From Sphagnum magellanicum (lineage: Eukaryota; Streptophyta; Sphagnopsida; Sphagnales; Sphagnaceae): DNA of 64,000 nt. The stretch covers positions 744,001 to 808,000 of the forward strand of contig CM038924.1 in the NCBI GenBank assembly GCA_021904315.1, given 5' to 3'. The notes under the pieces were generated by a model that saw nothing but the letters and a program-made list of their open reading frames with translations, was not told the DNA's origin and searched no databases. Positions 26,201 to 37,969 of this stretch are shown one piece after another. Position 1 is the first letter of the stretch. Each line of letters opens with the position of its first letter. The position numbers and the translations under genes were made by a program.

Positions 26201-26557
26201 CTGTAAGGAATTGGAAGCTTGCATGCAGGTCGATGGCGATGGACCTGGCATGACGTTGTGCGAGTAGCAGCACTGTCCCGGCACTTGCAACCAGTTGTGC
26301 ATGATCTCGGAAGCAGCAGCTTGCGAGCTGCCGTAGAGCTCCTCTGCTGCTGCTGGAGAGCTGCTGCTGTGCAACTCCCACAGCTGGTCATCAGATGCAG
26401 CCACAAGGTTTTGAAGCTCCGGAGTCGAAGCGTGGGTGAGAGAGAAGAAAGGCTGCCGCTGCTGTTGCTGCTGATCGAAAGAGATCGTCGTGTCGACACC
26501 GCGAGACGAAGTGGAGATGAAGGCCTGGTACGCCTGCCACAACCCCGCATCGTCCAT
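23298..26557 (-). CDS. bHLH transcription factor of subfamily VIII, RSL-related (4 exons)
   Basis: Exons (high to low): 26557-25502, 24740-24675, 24176-24111, 23519-23298, all phase 0, giving 469 residues. The N-terminal 340 residues are low-complexity with Gln runs and an Ala run. Next come NMKPRARQGSANDPQSIAAR (end of exon 1), VRRERISERLKHLQALIPDG (exon 2) and MDMVTMLDEAINYVKCLGLQ (exon 3), forming the bHLH. Exon 4 starts MLKDDSLWPKALGPLPG, followed by ELLELAGPEF. The glutamate of the usual H-E-R contact set is alanine (SIAARVRR), as in subfamily VIII, so E-box contacts should differ from typical bHLH proteins. RSL members drive rhizoid and root-hair growth in plants, but this C-terminal block is not that of Arabidopsis RSLs, so I place it only as RSL/VIIIc-like. 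An in-frame ATG at 26644 is possible; MDDAGLWQAY at 26557 looks like the real start. Introns 1 and 3 carry unusual repeats. Confidence 0.85.
23694..23770. repeat. Long inverted repeat (hairpin) in intron 3 of the bHLH gene
   Basis: 23699-23726 and 23743-23770 are inverted copies over 28 bases with two mismatches, separated by 16 bases. An alternative smaller stem uses AAAGGCACTG at 23694-23703 and CAGTGCCTTT at 23708-23717, perfectly paired over a 4-base loop. The RNA from either strand could fold. Confidence 0.85.
24903..25400 (+). repeat. Minisatellite in intron 1 of the bHLH gene
   Basis: About 13 imperfect units of 30-45 bases follow one another. Each has a core GAAGAAATCCTTCA, a variable AGTCCATGCAC part and CTGGGTGCTG. 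Extra CTG or TGT triplets between units make most of the length differences. The open frames at 24926-25207 (+) and 24992-25192 (-) are products of this repetition, not genes. Confidence 0.9.
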
Positions 26558-26755
26558 GATGATCTTGTTCGAGAACTCTCGCAAACACTGTAAGCTGCAA
26601 CCTTCAAAGCTCCTTACAGAAACCAGCAGCAATCCAATGCACACCCTCCCTCCGGCAAACTCTGCCAGAAACCCATGAATTACAATGTGGACGCAACGGG
26701 CTCGATCTCTGGAGCACGGAATGCAGCAAAGTGAGAAGGCCTCTCAAGTCCTCGA

Positions 26756-26789
<34 letters not shown>

Positions 26790-27370
26790 TCGTCCGGCTG
26801 CAGCAGAGTCCCATTATCCAAGCTACAACAACTTCTTCAATGCAAATTACTTGCCAAAAAAAATATCGATCTAGAATGAAAACTCATGATCACGAGGATC
26901 ATGGCTGAAGAAGTTCATGGCTCTAAGAGAAGAAGTTTGTTGTGCTTGATCATGGATCACTCCTCTTGTACTTTGTTGAAAATTTTGTTTTCTTTGTTAA
27001 GAAGAAAAAAGGAAAAACAAGAAAGAAACAAGAAACAAGAAGAAGAGGAACACAATTAGTCTTCTGCAACAACAGAAGAAGAGGAGGAAGAAGAAGAAGA
27101 TCGCGAGCAGCAAAGACGAACGCACGCGAGCGAGCAGCGAAGACGATGAGCAGCGAAGGGGAAGAGAGGGGAGCGCACCGTCCTTGAGCTTTTTGTTGCC
27201 TGGTGGTGGGGCCTAATTCTGGCGGGAGCTTCGAACTTAGAGGAGATTCTAGCGCATTTCGACACATTCAACCCTGCTCCCCCTAAGTAAGGAGCCGGGT
27301 TTCTGGGGGTCCCGCCATTTTAGTAGCCCCGACGGAGGGGACTCGGGAGCGGTCCTTTTCGATTATGAGG
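26558..27370 (-). other. 5' leader and promoter region of the bHLH gene
   Basis: Read in the gene direction, the stretch has a CT-rich tract (27010-27110, GAA-rich on the plus strand), typical of plant leaders, and a CAT triplet run. 27150-27350 is GC-richer than the spacer beyond it. No TATA box could be assigned with confidence. Confidence 0.5.
26756..26789. repeat. GAT trinucleotide microsatellite
   Basis: About 11 uninterrupted GAT triplets lie roughly 200 bases upstream of the bHLH start codon, probably in the transcribed leader. Confidence 0.95.
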
Positions 27371-28520
27371 AGAAAATGTTGATCCTGTCAACTCAGCTTT
27401 TTTTTCTTTCCCACACAAAATGCAAAAAAACCATGAAAAAAGAGAAGGGAATATTCTGTCGCATATTCCCCTTTTTCGGAAGGAAAAACTTGTCAAATTT
27501 CGAAAAAGAAAAAAAGATAATTTTTTTTTGGTTGCATTTCCACTGGGATTATTTTAGAGGCAAGGGGGATTAACATTTTTTCTTACAAGCTTTTGTTTTA
27601 CATTTTCAACAAGTTCTGCAAACTTGGTGCCATTTAATGCTAAATTCCTATAACATTGGGATGCTTGTATATGAGTAACAACATGATACATCTTAAGAAA
27701 AAACTTCACCAAAATGAGAAAAACAAAATTTAAAGGAATATTCTGTTGCAAGCTTCTTATTTTTGGTGAAAAAAATCCTTCCCCAAATTAATTTAAAACT
27801 TAGATGTGGAAAAAATATTTAGAATCACATAAATAAATTAGAGAATCATTAAAAATGAAGTATAAAATCATAATAAAAATGAATTATAAAATGATATTAA
27901 AAATGAATTATAAAATGATATTAAAAATGGATGTATTTGTATTATGATGATGTTAGGTTAAAAAGTTTGGAGCTGAGTTTTGCTGGGATGTTTTTAGGCG
28001 GAGATATTGGGATCAGTATTTTCTTTTCCCAGGAAAAAAATTTCATTTTTCAAAAGTAAAAGTGAGATTTTTAAAAAATTTTAGAGAAGATATAACTAAA
28101 TTTTCTAAATTTCGCCAAAAATTTTATATCACCAATTTATTTTTTTTAAAAACCCTAATTAGGATCTTGACTGGGTAAGCCATAATAGCTTGACCAATGA
28201 TGATTTTGTGTCTTTCCTTTTACCGCTGCAAATAATAGACCCTAAGTTCATTGCCAACATGGAAGAGGACTCAGAAGAAAGTACAAACAAGGACCCCACA
28301 TAACAATTATAAAAGGGGAAAGGCAAGGGGCGTTTTGGGTTTGGGACTGGTTTGAACCTATCATGTGAGGTTAGTCTGGAGTAAGTTATGAAAGGGGATT
28401 AGGTGCCCCGACATAAGGACTTCTAACTAGATGGGTCCAAAGTGAGGGAGCACAGAACCAAATGGAGGCAATGACTTCCATCCATAGTTGATGGTAAGTC
28501 ATCCACAGTTGATGGTAAAA
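27371..28520. other. AT-rich spacer with a short tandem repeat
   Basis: No gene is recognised. At 27851-27930 a unit of about 24 bases (AAAAATGAATTATAAAATGA plus ATATT-type end) occurs about three times in tandem. Confidence 0.6.
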
Positions 28521-28873
28521 TCAACCAGCACCCACCAAGTGCACCATGAAGGATGAATGGTAAGTGGTAAGTGGTCAGGAAATAGTTTTCTGCTGGGTTC
28601 GAGTTCCATAGCTAACCACCATGGTTAGCTCAGTTGCTTTTGTTTTTTTAACCTACCTACTAACAACCCACAAGCAGGTTAGCAGGTTGTTAGTAGGTAG
28701 GTAGTAAAATCAGCCCTTACCTATGTATAAACCATCTACTTGCCTAGTAGATACCTATTTTCCTAGCGACCTACCTATTTTTTGAGACCTATTTCCTACA
28801 GAATTGGTTACCGAATTGAAACCAAATATTAACTAACTTGAGGTTCATCCACAACTGAGTAATAACAAGCATC
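28521..28873 (-). mobile_element. Inverted-end element, copy B (reverse, truncated)
   Basis: Same internal order as copy A but reversed: AACCAGCACCCACCAAGTGC, GTGGTCAGGAAATAGTTTTC, CCATGGTTAGCTCAG, the CTACCTACTAACAACC palindrome, AGATACCTATTTTCCT and TTGAGGTTCATCCACAACTG. It ends at AACAAGCATC, so the outer end on the high-coordinate side is missing. Confidence 0.75.
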
Positions 28874-28944
28874 ATTTTTCTTTAAATGAAGTGATTTTGG
28901 AAGGTTTCAATCACCTGAAATTAAGGAATTAAAAATTAAAAAAG

Positions 28945-29105
28945 GTATAAATTGTCAGATTTTTACATTTGGTTTTAAGTGTGTAGCCATAAATATAACA
29001 GGTGGATTTTTAAATTTTACTTCATCTTTGGTTTGTAGCCAGATTTGGCTAAATCTTCCTTTAGATGGTCACCCTTCTTTCAACATCTTCCTATTCATGA
29101 TTGTC
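28945..29105 (+). repeat. Dispersed repeat R1, copy 2
   Basis: Aligned by eye with 15541-15705 (GTGTGTAGCCATAAATATA, GTTTGTAGCC, TTTGGCTAAATCTTCCT, AGATGGTCA). It lies between element copies B and C. Confidence 0.6.
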
Positions 29106-29139
29106 TTAGGCTATATTAAAGATTTCCTAAATAAAACTT

Positions 29140-29268
29140 TGGGACTCCCGGGTATGAGGGTGAAGGTTCAATACCCTCACCTACCCTAAACCCTCCACTT
29201 CCTCTATCTCATCATCCACCTTTATTTAGGTTTTTAATAACCTTGGCCTCATGCTTTACAATGGGTAG
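29140..29268 (+). repeat. Dispersed repeat R2, copy 3
   Basis: It shares TCATCATCCACCTTTATTTA, AATAACCTTGGCCTCATGC and TTTACAATGGG with the copies at 5131 and 22085. It abuts the left end of inverted-end element copy C. Confidence 0.5.
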
Positions 29269-29649
29269 GGCCAGAGTGAACCATCACCCACCAGCGCACC
29301 ATCCACCAGATGCTCATTATAACTCAGTTGTGGATGAACCTTAACTGAGTTAATATTTGGTTTAACCTTTGTAACCAATTCTGTTGAAAATAGGCCTCAT
29401 ATATAGATAGGTAGGTAGGAAAATGGGTAACTACTAGGTAAGTAGATGGTTTATACATAGACAAGGGCTGTTTTTACTACCTACCTGCTAACAACCCACT
29501 CGTGAGTTGTTAGTAGCTAGGTAGAAAGAAAAGCAACTGAGCTAACCACGATGGTTAGCTAGGGAACTGGAACCCAACGGAAAACTATTTCCTGACCACT
29601 TACCATTCATCCTTCGTGGTGCGCTGGTGGGTGCTGTTTCGCTGTGGCC
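29269..29649 (+). mobile_element. Inverted-end element, copy C (complete)
   Basis: The left end GGCCAGAGTGAACCATCACC is mirrored by a right end ending CGCTGTGGCC. The interior matches copies A and I in order, including TGGATGAACCTTAACTGAGT, TAGATAGGTAGGTAGG, the central palindrome near 29476-29525 and CTGACCACTTACCATTC. It has no coding capacity. Confidence 0.8.
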
Positions 29650-29657
29650 CACATTGT

Positions 29658-29678
29658 GGGGGGGGGGGGGGGGGGGGG
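29658..29678. repeat. G homopolymer of 21 bases
   Basis: An unbroken run of 21 G residues lies eight bases beyond the right end of element copy C. The length should be treated with caution, as such runs are often misread in sequencing. Confidence 0.85.
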
Positions 29679-30891
29679 ATATCCCCAAAACTCGTGGGGC
29701 CAAAATTGGCTATTTCGTAGGCCCCTTATTTTGAGTATACTCCCACCCTGAGGTCTTTAGTCTTCTTGCCCGTGCACTAAAGCACTTGTAAGTTTTTCTT
29801 TAGGGTTGTTGTGGCTACTAGGTAAGGCCCTAAATGATTCACTGAGAGATGATAAAATATGAAAGCAAGTTGTGAAGGGTTTTGACTAGTGTTGTGTGGG
29901 TATTTGAATTTATAGAGAACCATCAGTTCTGGTTTTTTTTTTTTTAATATTTCGAAATAAAAAACCACCGATTTAATCCTAAGAATTACCCTAACAATTG
30001 CCATTCGTCTCTTCTTATTTATAATAAGTGTTCTTTAGTATTTTTATTTTATTTTTAACCGGGTAAAGAACCTACCCACCTAGTAGGTAGCATCCAAAGA
30101 ATTGACAAAACCTTTATAAATCAGGTATTGAATATTCAAAATGTAAGAACCTACCTTGACGATTGGGATTTCATCCTAGTAGGCTATCAATCCTAAAACC
30201 CTAAACCTATTTAGGCTTAAAAACAAGAGAATAATAAAATCGTAATAAAACCATAAACCTACCTCACCTAGGCAATATAACTAATGACTCTCAAGGTGGA
30301 TATTTGAGAATTGATATTTATGCAGAATAGATGGTTTTTAATTTTAAAAAACCAAATAAATTAGTAATCCAGGGCATCATTTTGACAATGAAATTGATAA
30401 CTGATAGTCATATTTCTTTTTTTTGAAATTTTTTTAAATTGATATCTGTGTGGTCCAAAAAAACTACTCAAACATTTTTGGATAAAAGAATAATAATAAT
30501 AATAACCGATCAACATTGGTTGGGACTTTTAGACCTACATTTTTTTTTCAGTTCTTCTTTGTCTGGCCTAGCTTGGAGGAAACATGTATGTAGACAAACC
30601 GACCATCCATCCTCCATGGGAAACCCAAGGAGGAAAAAAAAAGCAAGAAACAAGGTGAACCCTCCACAAAGCAAGTGGCTCGCCATAAGAGATTGTAAAA
30701 AGATCACAACCAAGTCAAGAAAAGGGCATCAACTAAGCGGAGCTGAAATTGGACAATGAAGCAAAGCACATCAACACAAAAGACACAAGACCCTCAACCA
30801 GTAAATAACACAATAGAGTTATATCTGTAGAGTACTCTAAACTCAGGATTCAAACCCTGGGTTTCGACAAAACACAAGACCAATAAGGATC
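29679..30891. other. Spacer without recognised genes
   Basis: Short open frames only. There is an AAT microsatellite near 30489-30505 and paired CCTAAA motifs near 30190. The 106-codon frame at 30439-30759 has no recognisable domain and lies in low-complexity sequence. Confidence 0.5.
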
Positions 30892-31522
30892 GGTTAGTAG
30901 GTAGTAAAAGGAGCCCTTGCCTGTGTATGTGTCATCTACGGACCTAGTAGTCACCTGTTTTTCCTACCTATCTACCTAGTAATACTGAAGACTTACTTCT
31001 GGCAAAATGGGGTTCCCAATGTGAAACCATATATTATTAACTCAGTTGAGGTTCATCCACAACTGTGTCAAAACAAGCATCCAATGGATGGTGTGCTAGT
31101 ACATAGTTAACCACCATGGTTAGTTATGTAAAATGAATACAATGAAAAAAGTGTTTCATGTTTCACATTATGATCCATCTTGCATGATATGCTAGTCAGT
31201 GTTGGTTTCTCTATGGGCTCACATAAGTTGATACTTGTTTCATGTATACCCATTTCCAGCCCAGACAGAGTGAACCAAATGCCACCAATACATTATGCAT
31301 TGGAAGCCGCCTGACATGACCCAATTGTGAATGAATGAACCCCACCTATGTTGATGTCTGGTTACACCATGGTAACCAATCCCAGAAACAATAGGCCAGG
31401 TAGGTAGGCAGGATAATACCTTGTTAGTAGAGATGCATTGCACATAGATGCTTAGGACAATAGGCTAGGGGGTTGAGCTCGCCCTAAACCCTAAACTGAG
31501 CTAACCACCTTGGTTGGCTAGG
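30892..31522. mobile_element. Cluster of degraded inverted-end element fragments
   Basis: 30892-31100 is the reverse middle and end of the element (TTAGTAGGTAGTAAAA, ACCTATCTACCTAGTA, GTTGAGGTTCATCCACAACT, GGATGGTGTGCTAGT). 31106-31222 reads as the forward right end (ACCACCATGGTTAG, then a diverged GGTTTCTCTATGGGCTC). 31258-31522 is a strongly diverged forward copy (CAGAGTGAACC, GGTAACCAATCCC, CTGAGCTAACCACC). Several insertions or rearrangements are implied. Confidence 0.6.
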
Positions 31523-32330
31523 GAACTTGTGTGATCTTGTGAAAATGTTTCCATTGCAACAGGTGTCAATGGGCTTGGGTGGATTAATAAGTACGAATCT
31601 TTTATGACTAAAATGTCTAGTTAGAAAACAATATCTCAGCAATATTGATTTAGGATATACTTGAAGGCTGTGAAAATGTATATATATCGGGATTTTTGTG
31701 GTGGTGAATTTTCGCCATTTTGCCAAAAATATTTTGGAAGATGAATACTCTGTCACAATTTTCCTTTTTTTAATTAAAAAATCATCAGAAAATGTATTTT
31801 AAAATTGACAAAAGTCGTCACAATTGCCTACAAAGGGTGTTTATGATTTTCTGCTTTCATATTTTGAATGTCATCAAAGTTGGCTAAATTTATTAATGGA
31901 TGATCACCACTTGAGCAACATCACAAAATTGGGTAAATTTATTTTTTATAAAAACAATGAGTCTGCTTGTGACGGTGGGAATTTCTTAGTAATTAGAGTA
32001 ACTAAATTTTTTGCCAGCCAATCAATGGTCTGGGTGTGTCTGGTTCTTTGGATTTCTAAAACTTTCAGTTCCAGTCATTTTTCACAATGAATTTAAAGCC
32101 AATCCAGTTTAAGACAAGATTTTAGTTTAACTTGTCCAAAATGTAGGGGTCAATTTTATTTTTTTTGAAAAATAAATTCATATTTATATACCTAGAGAAC
32201 CTGAGCCTTTTTTAAATGGGCCTTTTAAAATTGGCTTCAGGTTTTAATTTAATGTAAAAAAAAACACTGATTCTCCAATCAGGTTCCAACGACAATTTCA
32301 AGGAAACTTGAAACCTTATAACCATGAGGG

Positions 32331-32689
32331 ATGAATCTTAAGTGGTCAGGAAACAGTTTTCTGTTGGCTTTCAGTTCCCTAACTAACTATGGTGGTTAGC
32401 TCTGTTGCTTTTTTTTTTTTTGTTAAACCTAGCTACTAACAACCCACAAGCAGGCTAGCTGGTTGTTAGTTGGTAGGTAATAAAAACAGCCTTTTTCCTA
32501 TGGATAAACCATCTACTTACCTAGTAGTTACCCATTTTCCTACCTATCTACCTATATGTTGAGACCTCTTTCCTACGGAATTAGTTACCAAGGTGAAACC
32601 AAATATGAACTGGGTTATGATTCATCCACAAGTGAGTAATAACAGGCATCCAATGGATGGTGTGCTAGTGGGTGCTGGTTCACTGTGGC
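32331..32689 (-). mobile_element. Inverted-end element, copy F (reverse)
   Basis: Reversed order relative to copy A: ACCATGAGGGATGAATC, GTGGTCAGGAAACAGTTTTC, GGTTAGCTCTGTTGC, the CTACTAACAACCCACAAGC palindrome, TTACCTAGTAGTTACCC and GTGGGTGCTGGTTCACTGTG at the high end. The low-coordinate end lacks the outermost 30 bases. Confidence 0.75.
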
Positions 32690-35026
32690 TGGTTATCCTA
32701 AACCCCTTTTGTATGTAACACTTAAAGCTTTTCTTTAAAATTCAGTTTTCAATTGCAATGAGGGAAGAAATCTGTATGACTATTTAAGCTATTATTTTAG
32801 CTTCTTTTTTAAGCTCAGCAACATGTATTGAAAACACCTTATGTGTTCTCTACCTACCCAGCAAAGTAATTCAATATATTTACATGCCTCCGTGCCTTGG
32901 AATCCAACAAAATAACTCAAGCTCTAAAACCCTCACATGGGTTCTCAGATTCAGTAGTTGGAAAAACCAACCCTTTTTTGTAATGGGTGAATATTGGGAT
33001 ATTCTTGGGTCAGGTATTTTTTTAATTAATATTCCTTATTCATAATATGCAGATTTTGTCAAATATAATACTCGACAAAATTGAAAAATAGGGGGCTATT
33101 ATTTTGAAATGAAAATTGATACTAAGCAGGTCAATTAAAATTTCAATTTTCAATTATTTGGTAGCTTGTGTGACATAATGTTTTTTCCAATACCATACCC
33201 AGTCAGGTATTGAAATAAATAAATATCCAACTAACACTGGTCCATACTCAGTTTCACATTATTTAAAACCTCTATTACTTCACCTTAAACCCTAAACCCT
33301 AGTTCGCACTAAGTAGAGGAGGCCAGTGGAGATGATCTCATAAGAGCAGTGATTAGTGCAATTTGGCCATGCTTCTTCTTGGGAAATAAGGCGAGCATCC
33401 TGGTATTATTATTATTATTATTAGTGAAACAAATTATTAGATTTTTATTTTTATTATTATTCATAAAAACATTGTCCAGCAAACAAGAAACTAGCAGAAA
33501 GGCTAATTCTAACTTACTGTCCCCTAATACAAAGCCACTAAGCCCTGTTTTAAAGCCAATGGTGCGGTCCCATCTCAACAAAATATGAATTTTGATCAAA
33601 ACTTGTCTCCTTGAAAACATTTCTTTTGCATTTTGTTTGTGGACAGAATGCACCCAACTGCTCTAAACTATGTGGTGTCCTTGAAACCAGGGTGTTTTTT
33701 TTTTTTTTTTCCTCAAATTTGTGATATTGCTAAAGTGATCATCAGATTCATAAGAGTATTTAATCAAATTTGGTAATTTTCAAAATATGAAGTAAGAAAA
33801 TCTTAAGCACCTTTCATGTTGTAGTTAGTTGTGATGAATTTTGGCAACTTTTTTTTCTTTTTTTCTTTTTTTCCCAAAAGCAGGGAATTTTTAATGGAAT
33901 TTTTTTTCATAATAATTTTTCACAAAATGGAAATTTTTCTGCCCAAAAACAACTCCTTGATACCCATCAGGGTTTGGTGCAGTTTCTAATACCCACCCAA
34001 CGCTGGTAGCTACCCAAGTATATAGCAGACCCCCAACTCTTTGTTATTTTTGACAGGATTGTAAACATAATAATTCTAAAAGCATTTGCAAATTATAATT
34101 ACCTACCAGCTGGTAATTGCCAATAACAACCTGCAATCATTTTATTTTATTTTTCTATTTTTTTATTTAAGAAAAAGGAGTTCGTAGGGAAAAAAACAAT
34201 TCTTTCCAAGTTGTTCTTTAAAAAATTTCACAAAATAGCAAAAAACAATTGTCACTAAAAAAATCACTACCTTCAATCGCATAACTGAGGTCTTAGGGCT
34301 ATCAACTTATGTTAGTATCCGAGAGGAGGAAGGTGCAAAGGATGATATTGGAGTTTGATGGTTTTTTTCCTTTTGTTTAATTCAAGTGTGAATCAAGGGA
34401 AGATTTGGCATTTGTTGTTGTCAAAGAGGGACAGTCCTTATCTCAGTTTGGTGGCACACATTGCATGTCATGGTGGGATTATGACTTTGGCTCTTTAGCT
34501 TTCGAAGACAATTCATGGCTAAAAAGCAAGTGCCATGCAACCCATCAACTAAAGAGACAATCGTTTTCATGAGGTGCTGTACCAATCTCAATGCAAAAAG
34601 AAAAAATTGCAACAGTGTGTAATTTCACACCAACTCAAACTTCAAACCTGTAAACAATTCTTGCATGAATTAGTGAAAGTTTAGTAATTGAAACATAAGT
34701 TTTCTTATGTTGATAAGGTTTTACAATGTTTTTGTTTGATAAGGTGAGGAAAGTTTGGATGCATCATGGGTTGAATACTATATATGGAAATAAGATTGTA
34801 TGGTGGCTCTACATTACACCATAACCCTACATAACAAATAGTTAAAGAGGGTGAGGCCTCTCTTTGAAAGAAACACACAAAGTAATATAGTTTGTGAAAA
34901 GAGGTACTACCCTGTTTCAAGCCGTATGAGATGCTACCAATGCATACCGTGTTTGATAATAAATTGAAACATTTGTTTTCATACATTTGTTGTGCTTAAA
35001 TTTTTTTGAGATTTTGTATTGCCTCA
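32690..35026. other. AT-rich spacer without recognised genes
   Basis: There are an ATT microsatellite at about 33402-33424, long T runs near 33695-33712 and 33850-33870, and CCCTAAA-type motifs near 33285-33302. Open frames here are short and lack motifs. Confidence 0.5.
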
Positions 35027-35091
35027 GGCCAGAGTGAACCAACACCCACCAGTGCACCAATGTGGATGGATGGTGCACTCATGGGTGCACC
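35027..35091 (+). mobile_element. Inverted-end element, copy G (ends only)
   Basis: GGCCAGAGTGAACCAACACC is followed within about 20 bases by GGATGGTGCACTCATGGGTG. The two ends therefore lie almost together with the interior missing. A stray GGCTAACCAAGGTGGCTAAC at 35113 may be a leftover interior piece. Confidence 0.65.
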
Positions 35092-35368
35092 TTTTTCATC
35101 CCTCCCTGTCCCTGGGCTAACCAAGGTGGCTAACTCAAGTTGACCTTTTTTTTTTCTTTCCTCAGCCCAGGTTGGTTTTTTTTTTGGAGAAACCTTTTTT
35201 TTTTCTCACCCCCCACGCCTGCCCAGCTCTCACCTACCTACATTTAAACGACTGCCTATGCACCCTGGCCTCCCCCTTCCCCTACCTACCTACCCGCCCA
35301 CCTACCTATTTACCTATGTACCTACACATTAAATCTCACCAAGGCAATGACAATGCAAGTCGATAAGG

Positions 35369-36990
35369 TATTATACAATATACCAAGGAGGTTGCTTTGT
35401 TTTCCTTCCTACCTACTATATGTTATAATTTCTGCATATTGGTCCCTACTAGACCATGTAACTTTATGACTATGAAAAACAATGTTACATTGACCCAACT
35501 AAAGGTATTGCAACTAAACTGAATTCTTTTCTATAGCTTTATAAAATTCAACAATTAAATCACATATGAAGGTATTACAAATGAACTTGATATCTTTACT
35601 CAAGCCACATCAATTCACTGATGTAACCATTCTTGCAATACCCTTATTAAACTTCCTCACAATTATTAGATTTCGAACTCATGTCATACCTTTAGCACAA
35701 CTTGCAAAATTAATTAATCATCATATTGCCCTCATAAAGGTATTGCACACCCACTACATGATTTTATTGAAATGCAATATTGACAGGGCAAAAGAAAATT
35801 ATTATATTGCACCTTATTTTATTTTTCAATACCCTCATTAGATTAATGCATGAACACAACAAATTTTACTACAATACAATACTTTCAATTCTAGTAAACT
35901 ACTTTCATTTCATCTAATTGAACAATGCAATACCCCAAGGACACATTGGAAATAACATATCCAACCTTATGCCCATATGCATTACCCTCTTCAAGGTAAT
36001 GCAAATGCATTGGATCATTTTATTGTTTTGCAATAAACAAATAGGCCTAGTTGTAACTATTTTATTTCATTTATTTCATCTTTACAACACCTTGTGGACA
36101 AACTGACAATATAATAGCCAACCCAATTCACACATGCATTATTTTCATCAAAGTAATGTAAATGCAATGGATTATTTTGTTGTTATGCAATACTCATGCC
36201 CAAAACAATATATTTCACCTCATTTGATTAAAAAATGCAAGTACTAGATTATTTTGGTCTTATGCAATACCCTCATGCTTAGGTTATATTTCATATCATC
36301 TAATTGAACAATGCAATACCCTATGGACACATTGACAATATCATATCCAACCAATTCACACATGCATTACTTTCATCAAGGTGTTGCAATGCCCCAAGGA
36401 CAAAACACAAATATCATATCCAACCATATTCAAATTTACATTACCTTCATTCGTGTTTCACAATACCCTTAGGCCAATTGAAATTATTTCATTTTATCTA
36501 GTTCAAGAATGAAATATCCTAAAGACATATTAGAAATAACTTATGTTGACCCTATATGCAATACTTTAATATGGGTGTTAACCAATATTTAATTGTGGCC
36601 TCACATAATACTAAGGTAAAGAAACCTAGTTCAATTGCAATACCCTTATTTGGTTATCCTATTCCTATTGGGGTTAAACATTATGATCTTGGGTGTATTA
36701 AGGTTAAGTTTAGGGTATTGCATGGACCAAAAAACAATCAAAGCCTATGCAATATCGTTTTGGGTATATTAAGTTTAAGGATATGATTGATGGAATTTTA
36801 GTTTTTTTGGTCCCAAGGGTATTGCATAGTGAAAATGTAAATGCAATACCATCATCATGCACATATAAACTATCTCAAAATTCTAACAATGAATAAGGGA
36901 TTTTTTTACGATGAAAGTATTGCACAAAATCATGCCTTCAAGCTTTAATGCAACTTTCACAAATGTTTGGACTACAATTGCAATATCTTC
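35369..36990. repeat. Satellite-like region rich in TGCAATACC / GGTATTGCA
   Basis: The 8-9 base word TGCAATAC or its inverse, with small variants, occurs about twenty times in 1.6 kb. Between 35915 and 36490 longer units of roughly 190-200 bases are visible: CTAATTGAACAATGCAATAC, then GGACACATTG, then ATATCCAACC and CATGCATTA, near 35915, 36100 (partial) and 36300. The array is degenerate and codes for nothing recognisable. Confidence 0.7.
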
Positions 36991-37969
36991 ACATACTAGC
37001 AACACGTCCAATCAATTTTTTGTTCAATGCAAGATCCACATACACTATATATGGATCTTAATAACCTTGTTTTTGTACAAATAAAATTCAAAATTTTTAT
37101 AAGTAGGTATCTTTACATACATTCATTTCAAATGCCAATGGGCTATATCCATGGAGGCTAAATTAATTTACAAAAATGTGACATGGAAAAATTCATGGAT
37201 GTCATACACATGATACAAAACATGTATTAGTCCAAAAATGCAATGTCAAGCTAATTGCTTTCACCTTCACTTTTACTAAAACTCTCACTAATAGATTTCA
37301 ATGACAATCCATTTGCATTCTAATAGTGTGTCGTTGCATTATGTGCAAATTGAACATATTGTCAAGTGTATATTTGCTAGTTTACCAAAATTATCTTCAC
37401 CAAATCAACTATGAAAGCTTCCTTGGTGGTACCTTGAATCCTAAAGTGGACATACACACAAAACAATGAATATAATTTTAGAAACACATGTTTAAAGCAC
37501 AATGCAGATTTGAAATTAAAATTGAATGTGATAGAATTTACTGGCCATGAATCATCTCCAATTCATGGTGATTCACAAATCAATTGATCTCCTTTTCACG
37601 CTTTTTCTTGGATGAAGATCTTATCCAATTTTGGCTATCCTAAACATCTTTAAGGCCCTTTGCATAAGAGACCTTCCTAGTCCAAATTAAACCAACAAGA
37701 TTCTCATCCCTTTTTAATTTGGTCATTACATGGGGAAAATACCCCACACCCCATGTTGGAATGCATTATAAAGTGAGCAACTTGGAAACGACTCTTACCA
37801 ATGTGGGCATCAACGTCGATTTTATTCATAATCCATCATTTCACAAGTGATCCCACTTGCATGTGGCATGGGTCTTTGCATGTAGTATGGGTCTTTGTTC
37901 AAGCAATTGCCCAACACACAAAAAAGGCATTTACCTTTTCCCCCACACACAAAAAACAAAAAAATAATA
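36991..37969. other. Spacer without recognised genes
   Basis: AT-rich sequence with short open frames only. I see no repeats or motifs that I can support. Confidence 0.5.

Noticed and set aside
25984-26607. 207-codon minus-strand frame and a 124-codon plus-strand frame
   Set aside because: They are out-of-frame shadows of the GC-richer first exon of the bHLH gene, without motifs of their own.
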